Of a stretch of 64,000 nt of DNA, positions 9,837 through 20,378 are shown piece after piece. The translations under genes were made by a program, and so were the position numbers. Within the stretch, counting starts at the first letter, position 1. Every line of letters starts with the position of its first letter. This DNA comes from Membranipora membranacea (taxonomy: Eukaryota; Bryozoa; Gymnolaemata; Cheilostomatida; Membraniporidae): the NCBI GenBank assembly GCA_914767715.1, contig OU612073.1, positions 5,644,001 to 5,708,000 of the forward strand, read 5' to 3'. The notes below the pieces were generated by a model. The model had not been told where the DNA came from. It saw only the letters and a list, made by a program, of their open reading frames with translations, and did not search any database.

Positions 9837-12733
9837 ATGGGCTGGCTAGCAAAGAAGCTGAGAGTTCACAACATATACATCAGACTCGCGTTTGCTGAGT
9901 TTCTGGGAACATGCATCCTCATGGTGAGTACACGATTTGCTGCTGCAATTTGTCTAAACTTTTCTCTGAAGATAATGATGTGCTTTATTATGTATCGCGT
10001 TCCCTACCCAGTCGATTTGTTATTAATGTACTAATGATTTAAACTTTTACAGATCATTGGCAATGGGGCAAATGCTCAATCTGTCCTAAGTATGAACGCA
10101 AAAGGAGGATTTCTTTCTATAAATTGGTCGTGGTGCATGGCTGTTATGTTAGGAGCTTACAGCTGTGTCAATGTTTCAGGTCAGTCTTAGGAAGATTAAG
10201 TGTACATGCTTATCTGATATACTAGAGGACACTGATCAATGTCACACTTCCAAATGTCTCATACATTTACCTAACTAGAACACTCAAAAACAAAAGACTT
10301 TTTCTGCTCTCGCTCTGAAAGGAAATGTTATCTATATGGCCTAGGCAATTTTATACTAGACATGGTAATAGAATAATGGACATTTTTCCTTATGTTTTGC
10401 AGTAAATCCTGGAACGTTGTGTTGCGTTGTGAAATAGCTATGCATTTTACATATGCTCTATCGTGTCTCTAACCTTCTGTCAAAATTCTATTACTCAGGT
10501 GGTCACATGAATCCAGCGGTTTCTCTGGCCATGGCATGCATTAGCAGACTGTCCTGGAAAAAGCTGCCTGTTTATATGCTAGCCCAATACCTTGGTGCCT
10601 TTACAGGGTCTGCTGTAGTTTACCTTGTATACTTTGGTAAGATTTGTTGCTGCACTGATGAATATAGCAGCTTTAGTATTCTTGACTGCGACTTAGCTCG
10701 GACTTATTATCTCCATATTATTGTATATATAAATGTCATATACATTGTTGTATTCATGTGTTTATGACAAATAACAACAAGATGCCAAAATTCTTACTTT
10801 CAAAAACACTCAGAAGAGTGAAATATTCATGTTTCATTGCTTAAAATCTTTCTTTTTTCATCGAGACTCCAATGAAATTGTTTCTATACCCATAAGTCAA
10901 TGTGTACCTAATCATGCATAATGATAACATTTACCTGTAGTTTGTACCAAATAATTTCCATTAATTATGACAGCAACAACTTGGGAATAACTGTCTTGTT
11001 CAATTAGTGAAGTAGGGTGACTAAACATGTGTGCAAATTCACTTCTCTGGTCGTTTTAATGCAGTTTCATTTCATTTTTAAAGAGGCAATATCAAATTTC
11101 GATGGTGGTGTAAGAGTTGTCGATCCTTCAAACATGACAGCAACAGCTGGAATATTCGCCACATATCCTGCTGGTTATCTGTCAGTAGGAGAGGGACTGG
11201 CTGATCAGGTTTGTTCAGAACATACTAGGACAATGTTGAGTTTCGGTCAAAGCTTCTGCATGGTCATAACATTGAAAAAATCAGCTCCATCATCAAGTAT
11301 CTCCTCTTTGTTGTTGAAAATATGTTACTTACTTTCTGCAATGGACTTCCTCATTTTGGATTTGATCAAATTTGATTTGAAAATCTTTTGAAAATTTATT
11401 CAACAGTTTTGTGTTTTATCATGTTTAGATTGTTGGTACTATGATACTAGTTCTGGCTCTGATGTCATTCACCGACAGGCGGAACGCAAACATTCCTCTT
11501 TTCCTTGTGCCTGTCATCGCCGGAATGACAGTGCTGGGAATAGGAACATCTTATGCTTTGAACTGTGGTTATGCCATTAATCCTGCGAGGGATCTCGGGC
11601 CGAGACTATTCACTGCGATAGCTGGATGGGGTGGTGAGGTATTCAGGTAAGAAGAAGTTTATTATCATGATTGACTCTACGCTGATTGACTCACAGACTC
11701 AGGATCTTATTGCCCCTTGGCTCTCCTCATATGCTGCTGGGAGGCTGGTCGTATTGTGGCAAGAACTATGCCTGTGTTTGGTATACTATCTATGACTATA
11801 TTGACCATATTGAATTCCTACTCCTAATTGCTAGTATACCCATTATCTTGGCGTGTCCCGAGGAGAGACTAGTTATATCAATAGTCTCTGCTGTCACAAG
11901 TACATCAGCATGGATCTTTCCAACCAGCGATATCTTTCAAATAATTTGAATTACTGGTGCTCATTATTAGTTTAACACCATGCTTTAGTAAGGAGTTCAT
12001 ATTCTCACATGTCTTGACTCTTGAGATGTTATTGTAAAGTTGACATTATCGGCCTTTCAGCCTTGACTCAGCTCACCTTATCAGTGTCACTGATAATCAT
12101 TTATAGCTGATTACAGACTATTATATGCAGCTCTTAGAGCATCTATTTGAAAGGCCAGATATACCACTTGAACTTGTGATACATGCTGTCAAAGAGGAAG
12201 GATATATCCTATACTCTGTGATACAGTTTTCAGAAAAATCAATCAAGTCAGTGGTGTGTTGTATATACTGCTGTGAATAAGTTGTAATATGGTTTATTAT
12301 TGGCCGAATACTTACTGGAGTAGTTGCACCTTCATACATATTATATACATGTTATTATTTTCTTTTTATATTGTCAGATACCTGTGGCGCCATACACATT
12401 TAATGCTTTTGTAACGACATGTATTGCCTACCGCCTTATTTGCCCCCCCCTGCATGAGGTTGATATTTTACAGTGACATCGAACTTTGATTGAATCTGAA
12501 TTATTCGTTTATTTAACAGCTTCAGAAACTACAATTGGTTCTGGATACCAGTTGTAGGACCTCATATTGGTGCTATCCTTGGATCTCTCATCTATCTACT
12601 GCTGATTGAGATTCACTGGCCGGTCGAGCATGACTTAACATACCATGAAGAACAAAATAAAGGAATTAATAGGGCACATTCGACAAATAAAACAGGAGAA
12701 GACAATGAAGGGCTAGGTGAGGTTAAATACTAA
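9837..12733 (+). CDS. Aquaglyceroporin (MIP family water/glycerol channel), 6 exons
   Basis: Exons 9837-9923, 10053-10179, 10499-10636, 11084-11208, 11429-11646 and 12520-12733 splice in frame to 303 codons (302 residues plus TAA), normal for the family. This is a tetrameric membrane channel for water and small solutes. The first half-helix motif is GGHMNPAVS, starting exon 3. The second is [15 protein letters not shown] in exon 5. The Asp after the second NPAR marks the aquaglyceroporin branch (AQP3/7/9/10 type, GlpF-like) rather than water-only aquaporins. Exon 1 has a short cytoplasmic N-terminus and the start of TM1 ([11 protein letters not shown]). Exon 6 carries TM6 and a hydrophilic, probably cytoplasmic tail ending in EVKY. 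The start AACCATGG fits a good context. The sixth exon lies beyond an 873-base intron. Confidence 0.93.
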
Positions 12734-15700
12734 CTTTAAAACCTGTTCTCTGACACAGAAATCGACGATGATGATTTTTTGAGCGTTTGCTCCTTGAAAA
12801 GATCAGGGTTCAAGATCCACAACCAACTTGACTGAATCCTTTTAGAACGATTTATTTTGTTTGCAGTTGATTAAACTTTTGCAAGACATTGATTGTTACC
12901 TGAACTCATATTTAGTCGCATTTACTTTGAACAGACCAGCAAAATTACATTAAGCATTCTAGACTTTTTTGTCAACAGATAATGCTATAGAACAGGGAGA
13001 GCCTTGATTCTTGAGAGAGACCCTCCCTCATTTCTCATGATGATAATCACCAAAATATCTAATCTTGGGTTCCTCTATTAATCTGATATTAAACAGCCTG
13101 TCAGCATGAATTATTAGCGTTATTTAAACCGATGTCTTTAACTCCTTGTTTAAACACTGCACTATATTGTAATTATCATTACATATATATTTGGGTTTAC
13201 TAAGACCTACAACTGTGGTAATTCACTGCCGCTCTCAAAGGGTCATCCTAGAAACAGAACAACCAAAAATTTCTGTCAGTGTTCCAAGTTACTGGTAACA
13301 ACTAGCAAAAATAGTGGCAATACAGTCTTCACAGCTTGTTTCGGCAGCTGCTCTTACCGGTGCACAGGACACCCCTGACATCACTTCCACTGTACTGTAA
13401 TTATTGTTTTGTCTTGTACTCATTAGTATTCTGTAGGGTTTCCTCCTCACCCTCAACAGCTTTTGAGAATTTTTACTCCAATTACTTGCAGAGTTGAAGT
13501 CAGAAGATCTCAAGTCAGCAAAAGCTAGAAGCCTTACATAGACTGAAGGCTTCGTCTAGCAAAGAAATTATATGGAAAGATGTATTCACCGTTTAAAAAA
13601 AAAGATTTCGAGTTGGAAATTCCGTCAAATAATCCGCATGAGAATCGTCCAGTTGGACAGGAAAGATGGTTTATTTATTTTACTTCAATTTTGTTGAAGT
13701 TCCATAACCATATTCATCCAAGGTTTGGGTTTGATGTGTATGGATAAAATGGCATCGCAGTAGTAATATTTCAGCGTTGTATAATTTACAGCCCTATTTT
13801 AATGTATTTTAAATATAGCTGGTTGGATAGACCCATTTTTCAGAGTGAATGACCTGTAGTACACCAATATGGATGGAACACAAGCAAGAGTCGTTTGACA
13901 CCGTAATTTGGTTTTATGAGGGATGCATACAAAAATAATCACATCTTGTTTTCCCTAATTCCGATGTAATAATTTTGTATCATATTCCACATGGCAATAA
14001 TTTTTGTTTGATTGATTCCTACCAGTAACACAGAAACATGATACATGATACATGATACAAACTCCAAGTAGATGATCTCGACAGCCTTATGACTAAGCGT
14101 ACCAAAACACTTGCCCTCCGATATATCCATGACGATGACCACTTTATGAACAACTTTCTTGCTAAATGCCCCTCAGGCAGGTATCGAACAATTAAACACA
14201 GAAGTGCCCTTAGTAAAGACTGTTTTTTGAGGCATGCTATCCATATTTTAAATGATATTCTCTTTTAATCATCCATGAGTGTTTAAACTTATTTTTCCCT
14301 GTATGTGCTGGCTCCTTTTCAGTATGAACACCCTTATCTCGCAACATATTATTTTATGTTAGTGATAGAATACAATCAATCAATCAATCAATGATACATG
14401 ATACATATCCATCACAAGTTTCCCCTATACTGAATCACGGGTTGGCAAAGGGAAATCCACATTCTTCAGTAAACATATTGTTGGCCAATCAAAGTGCTTA
14501 AAAAAAACATTTCATATGTTAGAATCGCAAAGTTTTATTGTGGAGTTAATAGCGCCAGTGAGGCTATAGATGCAAAATATTGGAGGCGAGTTAATAGAGA
14601 ATTATGAGATGGCAATTTCCTAGCTACCTTCAGTACCCTCAGGAGATTTAGGTACAGGATCGTAGTGATAAAACATCATCTACAATGTTTAATCAAAGCC
14701 ATCATGTACTGAAGTTTACCCACCTGGGTCAAATACGATGGCTTGAGAGACATCTGAATTCTCGTGGATTTTCCAAACAAACGGAAAATATCTCAACAAG
14801 GTTGCTCGGTTAACTCTCGATTATCTCCCCCGGAAAATTAGTACACGATGAATGGCATACCTGAGCTGAAAACATGGAAAAACCATTGACCAAAACTTTG
14901 ACTTAAAAGAGTACAAACTAATATTCCAGCTAGGAGGCTTAAATTCCACATACTGATCAATGAAGGTCTGAACCTGGTGCTTATTTAGTCTTGAGGACCC
15001 TTGTTCAACGCTGCTGCCTCAGCTCCATATTATGGCAGCAGTTTTTCAGAGAATAGTTTTTTGACCGTATAAAGTCATGTTTATACCTCACCGCTCCAAA
15101 AATTATATGAGCTTAATTTTCAGGCAATCTGGAGTCCAAAAGTATAAAAACTGGAGCTGTCAGACGATTTGATGCCTTGCTGCTGCTCAAAAGAAAATGT
15201 GGTTGCACATCAGATTTTTTTTCCACTTTTTAACCGAGCACAAAAATGCCAACATTAGATTTATTGTCCTAGAGATTTATTGATTTATTGTCATGCGATG
15301 ATCCTTTTATGATATAGAGAACACATTATGTGATGTAGTAGCACACACACACACAGATCGCACACACGCAAACGGGCACACACGCAAACATGCACACACA
15401 GACCATTCTTTTAAAAAATTTACCATTGAATAGATGCTAATACTTGAATAGTCATGTTTTATATATCTTTTTTTTTTATTTTTAGGGCTACCCTTGACTA
15501 AGTGCTCAGACTGTTGCAAATGTGAGTTTGTTGCATAACATTATCAAACATTATTCTGGAGGGGCGTTTGATAATGTAAGTTTTAGGATGTCATCCATAC
15601 CTTATCTAGTAACCTGCCAATTATCGTGTAAAAAATACAAAGATTTGTACACCTGAAAAACTCATTTTGTCTAAAGCAAATACAATGGGCAAGGCTTAGT

Positions 15701-16109
15701 TTGTAAACATGCAGAGCTGTGTTATACTATTTAATTGTACTAACTGATAATCTGGCCTTTGAGCCTCACGTTTTGTAGTTATCCTGTCTTGGCTCATGCA
15801 TTATCAAGTACAACGGCGCGCCTTCATAGAGAGTTATGCTAATTTATTAATTTCCCCACTTCCCGCCATTCTCTCATCCCAAAAAATAACTGAAAAGACT
15901 CGAGACATCCTTTTCTCAATTCCTACCGTCCCGCCCTAAAATACTACTGTGTTTATTGTCGTTCTCAAGCTGCGTTTACACGTGCGACAAATTGGCTAAA
16001 AATAACAACTCCGACACAGGTCACCGATTTGACTGACCGTGTAAACAGTTAATCTGTGTTTAAATCGGTGTTTAAATCTGTATCTATGTCTATGTCTATG
16101 TCTTCGTAG
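12734..16109. other. Intergenic DNA with simple repeats
   Basis: No supportable exon upstream of the splice acceptor at 16109. It holds ATGATACATG and CAAT runs (14036-14060, 14376-14400), a CA-rich tract (15341-15400), and near 15970-16050 two inverted GTTTACACG/CGTGTAAAC words. The upstream exons of the BESS-like gene may lie here, but I could not find them. Confidence 0.35.
15341..15400. repeat. Interrupted (CA)n microsatellite
   Basis: CACACA runs separated by GATCG, GCAAACGGG and GCAAACATG. Simple-sequence repeat of about 60 bases. Confidence 0.9.
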
Positions 16110-16714
16110 AACATCTTTCAATTAATGGATATGTGGAGGGCGATAATGACAATGTGACGAGCCCCACCCCTAACGTATCAAGCAGATCAGCAAATGTCAG
16201 TCCGTCGGCGGCGGCGGCTCTTCAAAATGATGGTATCCAAGCTCGCAGAAACGCTCAGAAAAAATCTTCTACCGCAAATAGTATCAGAGGAAGAAAACGA
16301 AGCATTGACACTGTGGACCCAATCAACGTAATGGGTGACTTTTCAAACACTCTTAATACATTGGTTGACACCAAAGCCAGTCGAAAAGCTATGGATCAAT
16401 ATGATCATTTTTGGTGCATGATTGCTGCGCAGGTGAGAAATCTGTCGACAAACTTCCTACGGAGTACAGCAATGTTAAAGATCCAGGAGTCAATAAGTCA
16501 GGTTGAATTTTCGCCCCTGTCACACAGCGCCGCCCTGCCATCTCACAATCAAACACTCACTGCTAGTGTGATACCACATAGGCCTGCTGAAACCATGCAG
16601 CGTCAGCAACAGATGTCTTCAGATACCACCGGAGAATTCACTACATTATCGAGTATCAGTTCTCCAAGTTCTCCAAGTTCTCCGTACAACGTCCCTGCGG
16701 ATTGGTACCACTAG
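16110..16714 (+). CDS. Terminal exon of a putative BESS-motif nuclear protein
   Basis: A 200-codon frame is open from an upstream stop at 16073 to a TAG at 16712-16714. There is no in-frame ATG near its start, but a TCTTCGTAG acceptor ends at 16109, so it reads best as the last coding exon of a longer gene. The N-terminal half is low-complexity Ser/Asn/Ala with a basic patch (RGRKRS) that could be a nuclear signal. Near residue 90 of the exon, DQYDHFWCMIAAQVRNLS followed by a helical LKIQESISQVEF resembles the BESS protein-interaction motif found at the C-terminus of MADF transcription factors and of some Harbinger-transposon accessory proteins. The C-terminus is Ser/Pro-rich. Upstream MADF exons were not found. 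This is either a host gene or a transposon-derived fragment. Confidence 0.55.
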
Positions 16715-16758
16715 ACTAGACCCTACATTTTACTTCAGACATTATACTTGGTATGCCT

Positions 16759-16970
16759 ACTCGAATATCAAGCGTAAAGCTTACAACTGTTTGTTGTTTT
16801 GTTGAAATCAAAGCCGTTTTATTTTTTTTTTCTTAGCAAACACCTTTATTTTATTTGGTTATAAAATTGGTGACGTTAAACATTTTACTCGATACTCCGT
16901 GTGGATCTCAAACCTAAAGCTGATAACTGTTTGTGGTTTTCGAAGTTAAAGCTATTTTATTTTTATAGGT
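16759..16970. repeat. Direct repeat in the 3' UTR of the BESS-like gene
   Basis: Two copies about 140 bases apart (about 16759-16825 and 16886-16960) share (T/A)AAAGCTKAYAACTGTTTG, then GTTTT and a T-rich TTTTATTTTT stretch. Apparent local duplication. Confidence 0.6.
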
Positions 16971-16972
16971 TT

Positions 16973-16978
16973 AATAAA
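16973..16978 (+). terminator. Polyadenylation signal AATAAA of the BESS-like gene
   Basis: AATAAA occurs here and again about ten bases further on, about 260 bases after the stop codon. Assigned by position. Confidence 0.4.
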
Positions 16979-17612
16979 TCTTTAATAAAATAAAGGATAA
17001 TGCCTATTTTTTTTACCAAAAACAAATCACTGTGATAACAATATTTTTATGCCTCTATGAACGTAATACAAAACCTAATCTGCCTTTAACAACCAACCCT
17101 GATAACTGCTAGTAGTACTACTACCTGTCTCAAATTTGATGACTGCTAAATTTTGCCATGGCAAAATTAAACAGAATTCAACAGAATGTGGGGAGGTTTA
17201 TCTTGCAGTTTACCGACTACTAGGCACGTTCAGTGCTCTAACCTGCCTTCCATCTGCAAAGACATAATTCTTTTTTTTGCTTTGTTTGGAAAATAAAAAT
17301 TTTTTTATGAAAACATGCATTTATATCCATATCTCATTCGACAATTAATCACTTTGATAATTATCATGTAAGCTAGATCTAAAGGAACAATATCATATGG
17401 TAAAGGTCTTTTTGCAATCATCATTTATTCAAACGTGTTATGAACATGAGCATAAAATATGGTTTAATCAGAACAGAACAAGGGAGCAAAATATCTCTCT
17501 GAAGAATAAAATAATGCAAGACTAGTGTTGTGTGCATGATACTGATTGCTAAAATCGACCGACCTATTTGTGCAGGCCAATGTCCGAATCGAGGTCAGAA
17601 TGTGAGCTGATA
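16979..17612. other. Convergent intergenic region
   Basis: 3' ends of the plus-strand BESS-like gene and the minus-strand SH3 gene meet here. A TTTATT at 17424-17429 reads as AATAAA on the minus strand, about 185 bases beyond the SH3 stop, and is the likely polyadenylation signal of that gene. Confidence 0.4.
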
Positions 17613-18207
17613 TCAAGTTTTGATGAGCATATATACATAATCAGATGGTAGTATTCCAAACACTCCTGTGCGTTCTACTCTACCATGCATCCAGACATCA
17701 TCGATTACCTCAAGATTGATAATGCGGTCACCTCGGTTAAAGCTGATCCCATCATCACCAGGCGCGGCGTAATCAAACACAGCTATTGCTGTCTTCTGCA
17801 AGAGAATATCAGAACTATTCAGGAAAAACGTAACCACTGTGGGACCCTTCTTATAATGTTTGATTGCATGAAAAGATATCCATAATTTCAACTTATTTTC
17901 AGTATTAAAATGCTTGGCATAAAATACTAGTTCCTGTTAGTAAGACAGCAAATCACTTGGGCACAAAATCAAATGAGTAAGCAGGAGGGATCTTTTTGGG
18001 AGAAATTGAAGCAGAACATGACTGACATTGGTTTGACAGTAACAGCTGGAGTGTGGTGAACAAATTGAGAGGACACAGAGATCTGGCTGAAGGGACAAAT
18101 TTTCCTTGTCTGAATTAACAGGAATATTGAATTATAAAGTTTGAATTAACCAGCTTACACTGTACATACCCCGTCGGGTGATGCTGAGGCTTGCTGTGGT
18201 GCGATTA
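17613..18207 (-). CDS. C-terminal exons of an SH3-domain protein, LASP/nebulin-like (partial)
   Basis: Two minus-strand exons are visible: 18170-18207 (38 bases, a Gln/Ala/Ser linker ending SASPDG) and 17613-17795 (60 codons plus stop). They join in frame across GT-AG sites. The last exon is one complete SH3 fold: AVFDYAAPGDDGISF (RT loop), INLEVIDDVWMHGRV with the conserved Trp, and GILPSDYV at the end. The IIN-IDD-WMxGxVxRTGxxGxLPxxYV pattern is closest to the nebulin, nebulette and LASP group, actin-associated scaffolds with an N-terminal LIM domain, nebulin repeats and a C-terminal SH3 that binds proline-rich ligands. No LIM or nebulin exon was found up to 20378, where the next gene ends, so the 5' part is missing from view or interleaved. 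Family assignment is moderate; the SH3 itself is secure. Confidence 0.7.
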
Positions 18208-18550
18208 CTGTAAAAGTGAGAAATGAATAAGTTATAATGTAATTATAATTGTAATTGAACTATAAATACAAAATACTTTTCGCGTAAAATGAGATAAATT
18301 CAGTTTGCAAAAAACAGAAAAATTAAGGCTTTCGCAGGCTTGTTTGAAATATCCGTGAATACAGGTGCAAATTGTGTCATTGCACACTCTTGCACTATAA
18401 TAGTTATTGAGCAATAATGATCGATCACCTTCAAAGGAATGATTCTTGAATCATCTCGGATTAATCTTTTAGTATAATATAATATAAAATATATAATTGG
18501 TTTTTTTCACCGTGAGCCAAACTTTAACTACTGCTGCCACACAGGCAAAT

Positions 18551-18612
18551 GTGTCCGAGGTGGGCATCAAAGACCTGACGCAGGACGCCCGGATTCAAAT
18601 CCCGGTGGCGGT
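18551..18612 (+). mobile_element. Possible tRNA-derived SINE head
   Basis: A class II tRNA-like start (TGTCCGAGGTGGGC) is followed 35 bases later by a B-box-like GGATTCAAATCC flanked by CCGG/CCCGG stem halves. There is no acceptor stem pairing. Probably a decayed SINE head; weak. Confidence 0.35.
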
Positions 18613-19052
18613 AGATTTGTTTGATGTTTTTTCCACCAGCTCTTTCATGGAAATGGCTGCAAATTTCGAGATCGAGCCATGAGGTGACAACGATCTAGGC
18701 CGACCTCAAAATTAACATGGAAACGCAGTGAATGTGTACGACAATTTCCTTGCCACCGATTTGAATCAAAGATGCAAAGTGGGACACAGCCATGGCACTG
18801 AATTTCCTTCATGGATAGCAACAAATTTTCTGACAAATCAATTAATTATTTACCTGATGACTGGCTGATAAATCTGACTGAGAAATGCCCTTTGTTGATT
18901 GATAAAGTGAGCCCAATGACTGCACCGGGAAGTCATCAGATTATCAACTGCGGATACACAATGGTCTGTATATTGTTGTTTGGTTTATCGATGATTTAAA
19001 TGGCCATATGTTTGACAAAACACATTTTAAAGGGTCACACAGACTGTTGGCT
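18613..19052. other. Intergenic DNA, nothing recognised
   Basis: Short overlapping frames on both strands without domain features. It may include the tail of the SINE-like element just upstream. Confidence 0.3.
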
Positions 19053-19357
19053 CGAGGCTGCAATGCCAACGAACCATACATTGCACAAATGGAGCCATAA
19101 GACCTTTCTTAATATACAGCTTCTGCTGGTATGTGATCTGAATGATTGCAAATTACAATCATGGGATGCCACGTCACAAGGTGGGTGGATATATTCCTGA
19201 CTACCAATGCAATTGTGACGTGGCATCACATGATTGTAATTTGCGATCGTTCAGATCACATACCAGCATAAGTATCTTAAGAAAGGTCGCTGAAGTTACG
19301 TCTTATAGCTAAGTTAGTTTAATGTATGGTATGGTTTGTTGGCATTGAAGCATTGCA
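19053..19357. repeat. Long foldback repeat (MITE-like palindrome)
   Basis: A near-perfect inner stem of about 50 bp runs from GGTATGTGATCTGAA (19128 on) to TTCAGATCACATACC (ending about 19263), around a ~34 base loop. Pairing continues with gaps out to GCAATGCCAAC (19060) and TTGGCATTGAAGCATTGC (about 19340-19355). Reading frames on both strands here are mirror artefacts. No transposase is present and no target duplication is clear. Confidence 0.8.
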
Positions 19358-20378
19358 GATGATATTGACTTCAAATAAATTGGAGCAAGAGTTGTCGATT
19401 GAAGGTGTCTCACAACATTTTTACCGTTATGCAAACCGATAAGTTGATATGTGCACTCTCAAAGTTTGTGTTGGGATAATAAAGAGGTAGGACAACTCCT
19501 TGTTTTTCTCAAACTTATTGATAGGTCATTTCATACAACTTAGAAAATCTGCTTGTACCTTATCAATTCATAACTTAGTGAAAGGTTAGTCTCTCACTAA
19601 GTGGTGAAAGTTGAGTAATAAGGCGACATCAGGGTAACTTTGTTGCATAAGGGGTTACCAGGATGTATACCAGGACCACCGCCAGTTGTATAATCCTTTC
19701 CAGTCATGGCTATTTATTCAGAGACATACTGACGCTCAGGCCTGTGAGTGAGCTAGTCAATGGGTAAGTTTTTGTTGTTTATTTAGATATGTTCTTTTAG
19801 ACATGAATACCATAGCCACTAAATATGACACAAGTTAAATACTGTCTTCTAAGCAATTCAACTCAACAGAGAGTAGGATGTTAAAATAAATTAAAAATTG
19901 AGCAACGAGGAGGCATCACATAAAATAAAAGCAAAGAAAAAGTGGCTAATAAATCTCGCAGCATAAGCTCAGCAAATAAATTAATAACTTAGTGTTAGTT
20001 CTGATATGTAAACTACAGAAAAATAAGCAAGCAAAGTTCATGTTCTGAAACTCTAGGGAGAGAGGGGCTTTCTACGCATCATCAATAAACCTTTCAAAAA
20101 TGATTTAAACGCTGAACTTAGGCGCTGGATATAACTATTTTGCTGCACCCACCTAAGCATTTATCACTACTATCTTGTGTTTTCTTTGTACTAATGCTGG
20201 CTGGCTAGCCTGACTAGGCTGACTGTCAACTCAGACCTTCTCTTTGAGTAAACTTAGACACGCATAGATTTAATTGACTCATCATCTTGCGTCGGCAAAC
20301 AAGAACTGATAACTGACATGGGACAAGGTAGTCACAGATGCTCTGAGGTCTAAAAAACTTGACTTGCTCATCGAATCT
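19358..20378. other. Intergenic DNA / 3' UTR of the ECT2L-like gene
   Basis: Beyond the stop at 20379 on the minus strand. TTTATT near 19713 and 19774 (AATAAA on the minus strand) are candidate polyadenylation signals. No exon of the SH3 gene was recognised. Confidence 0.35.

Noticed and set aside
19000-19229. Overlapping 64-66 residue proteins on both strands
   Set aside because: They are mirror frames of a long inverted repeat, with no domain or splice context.
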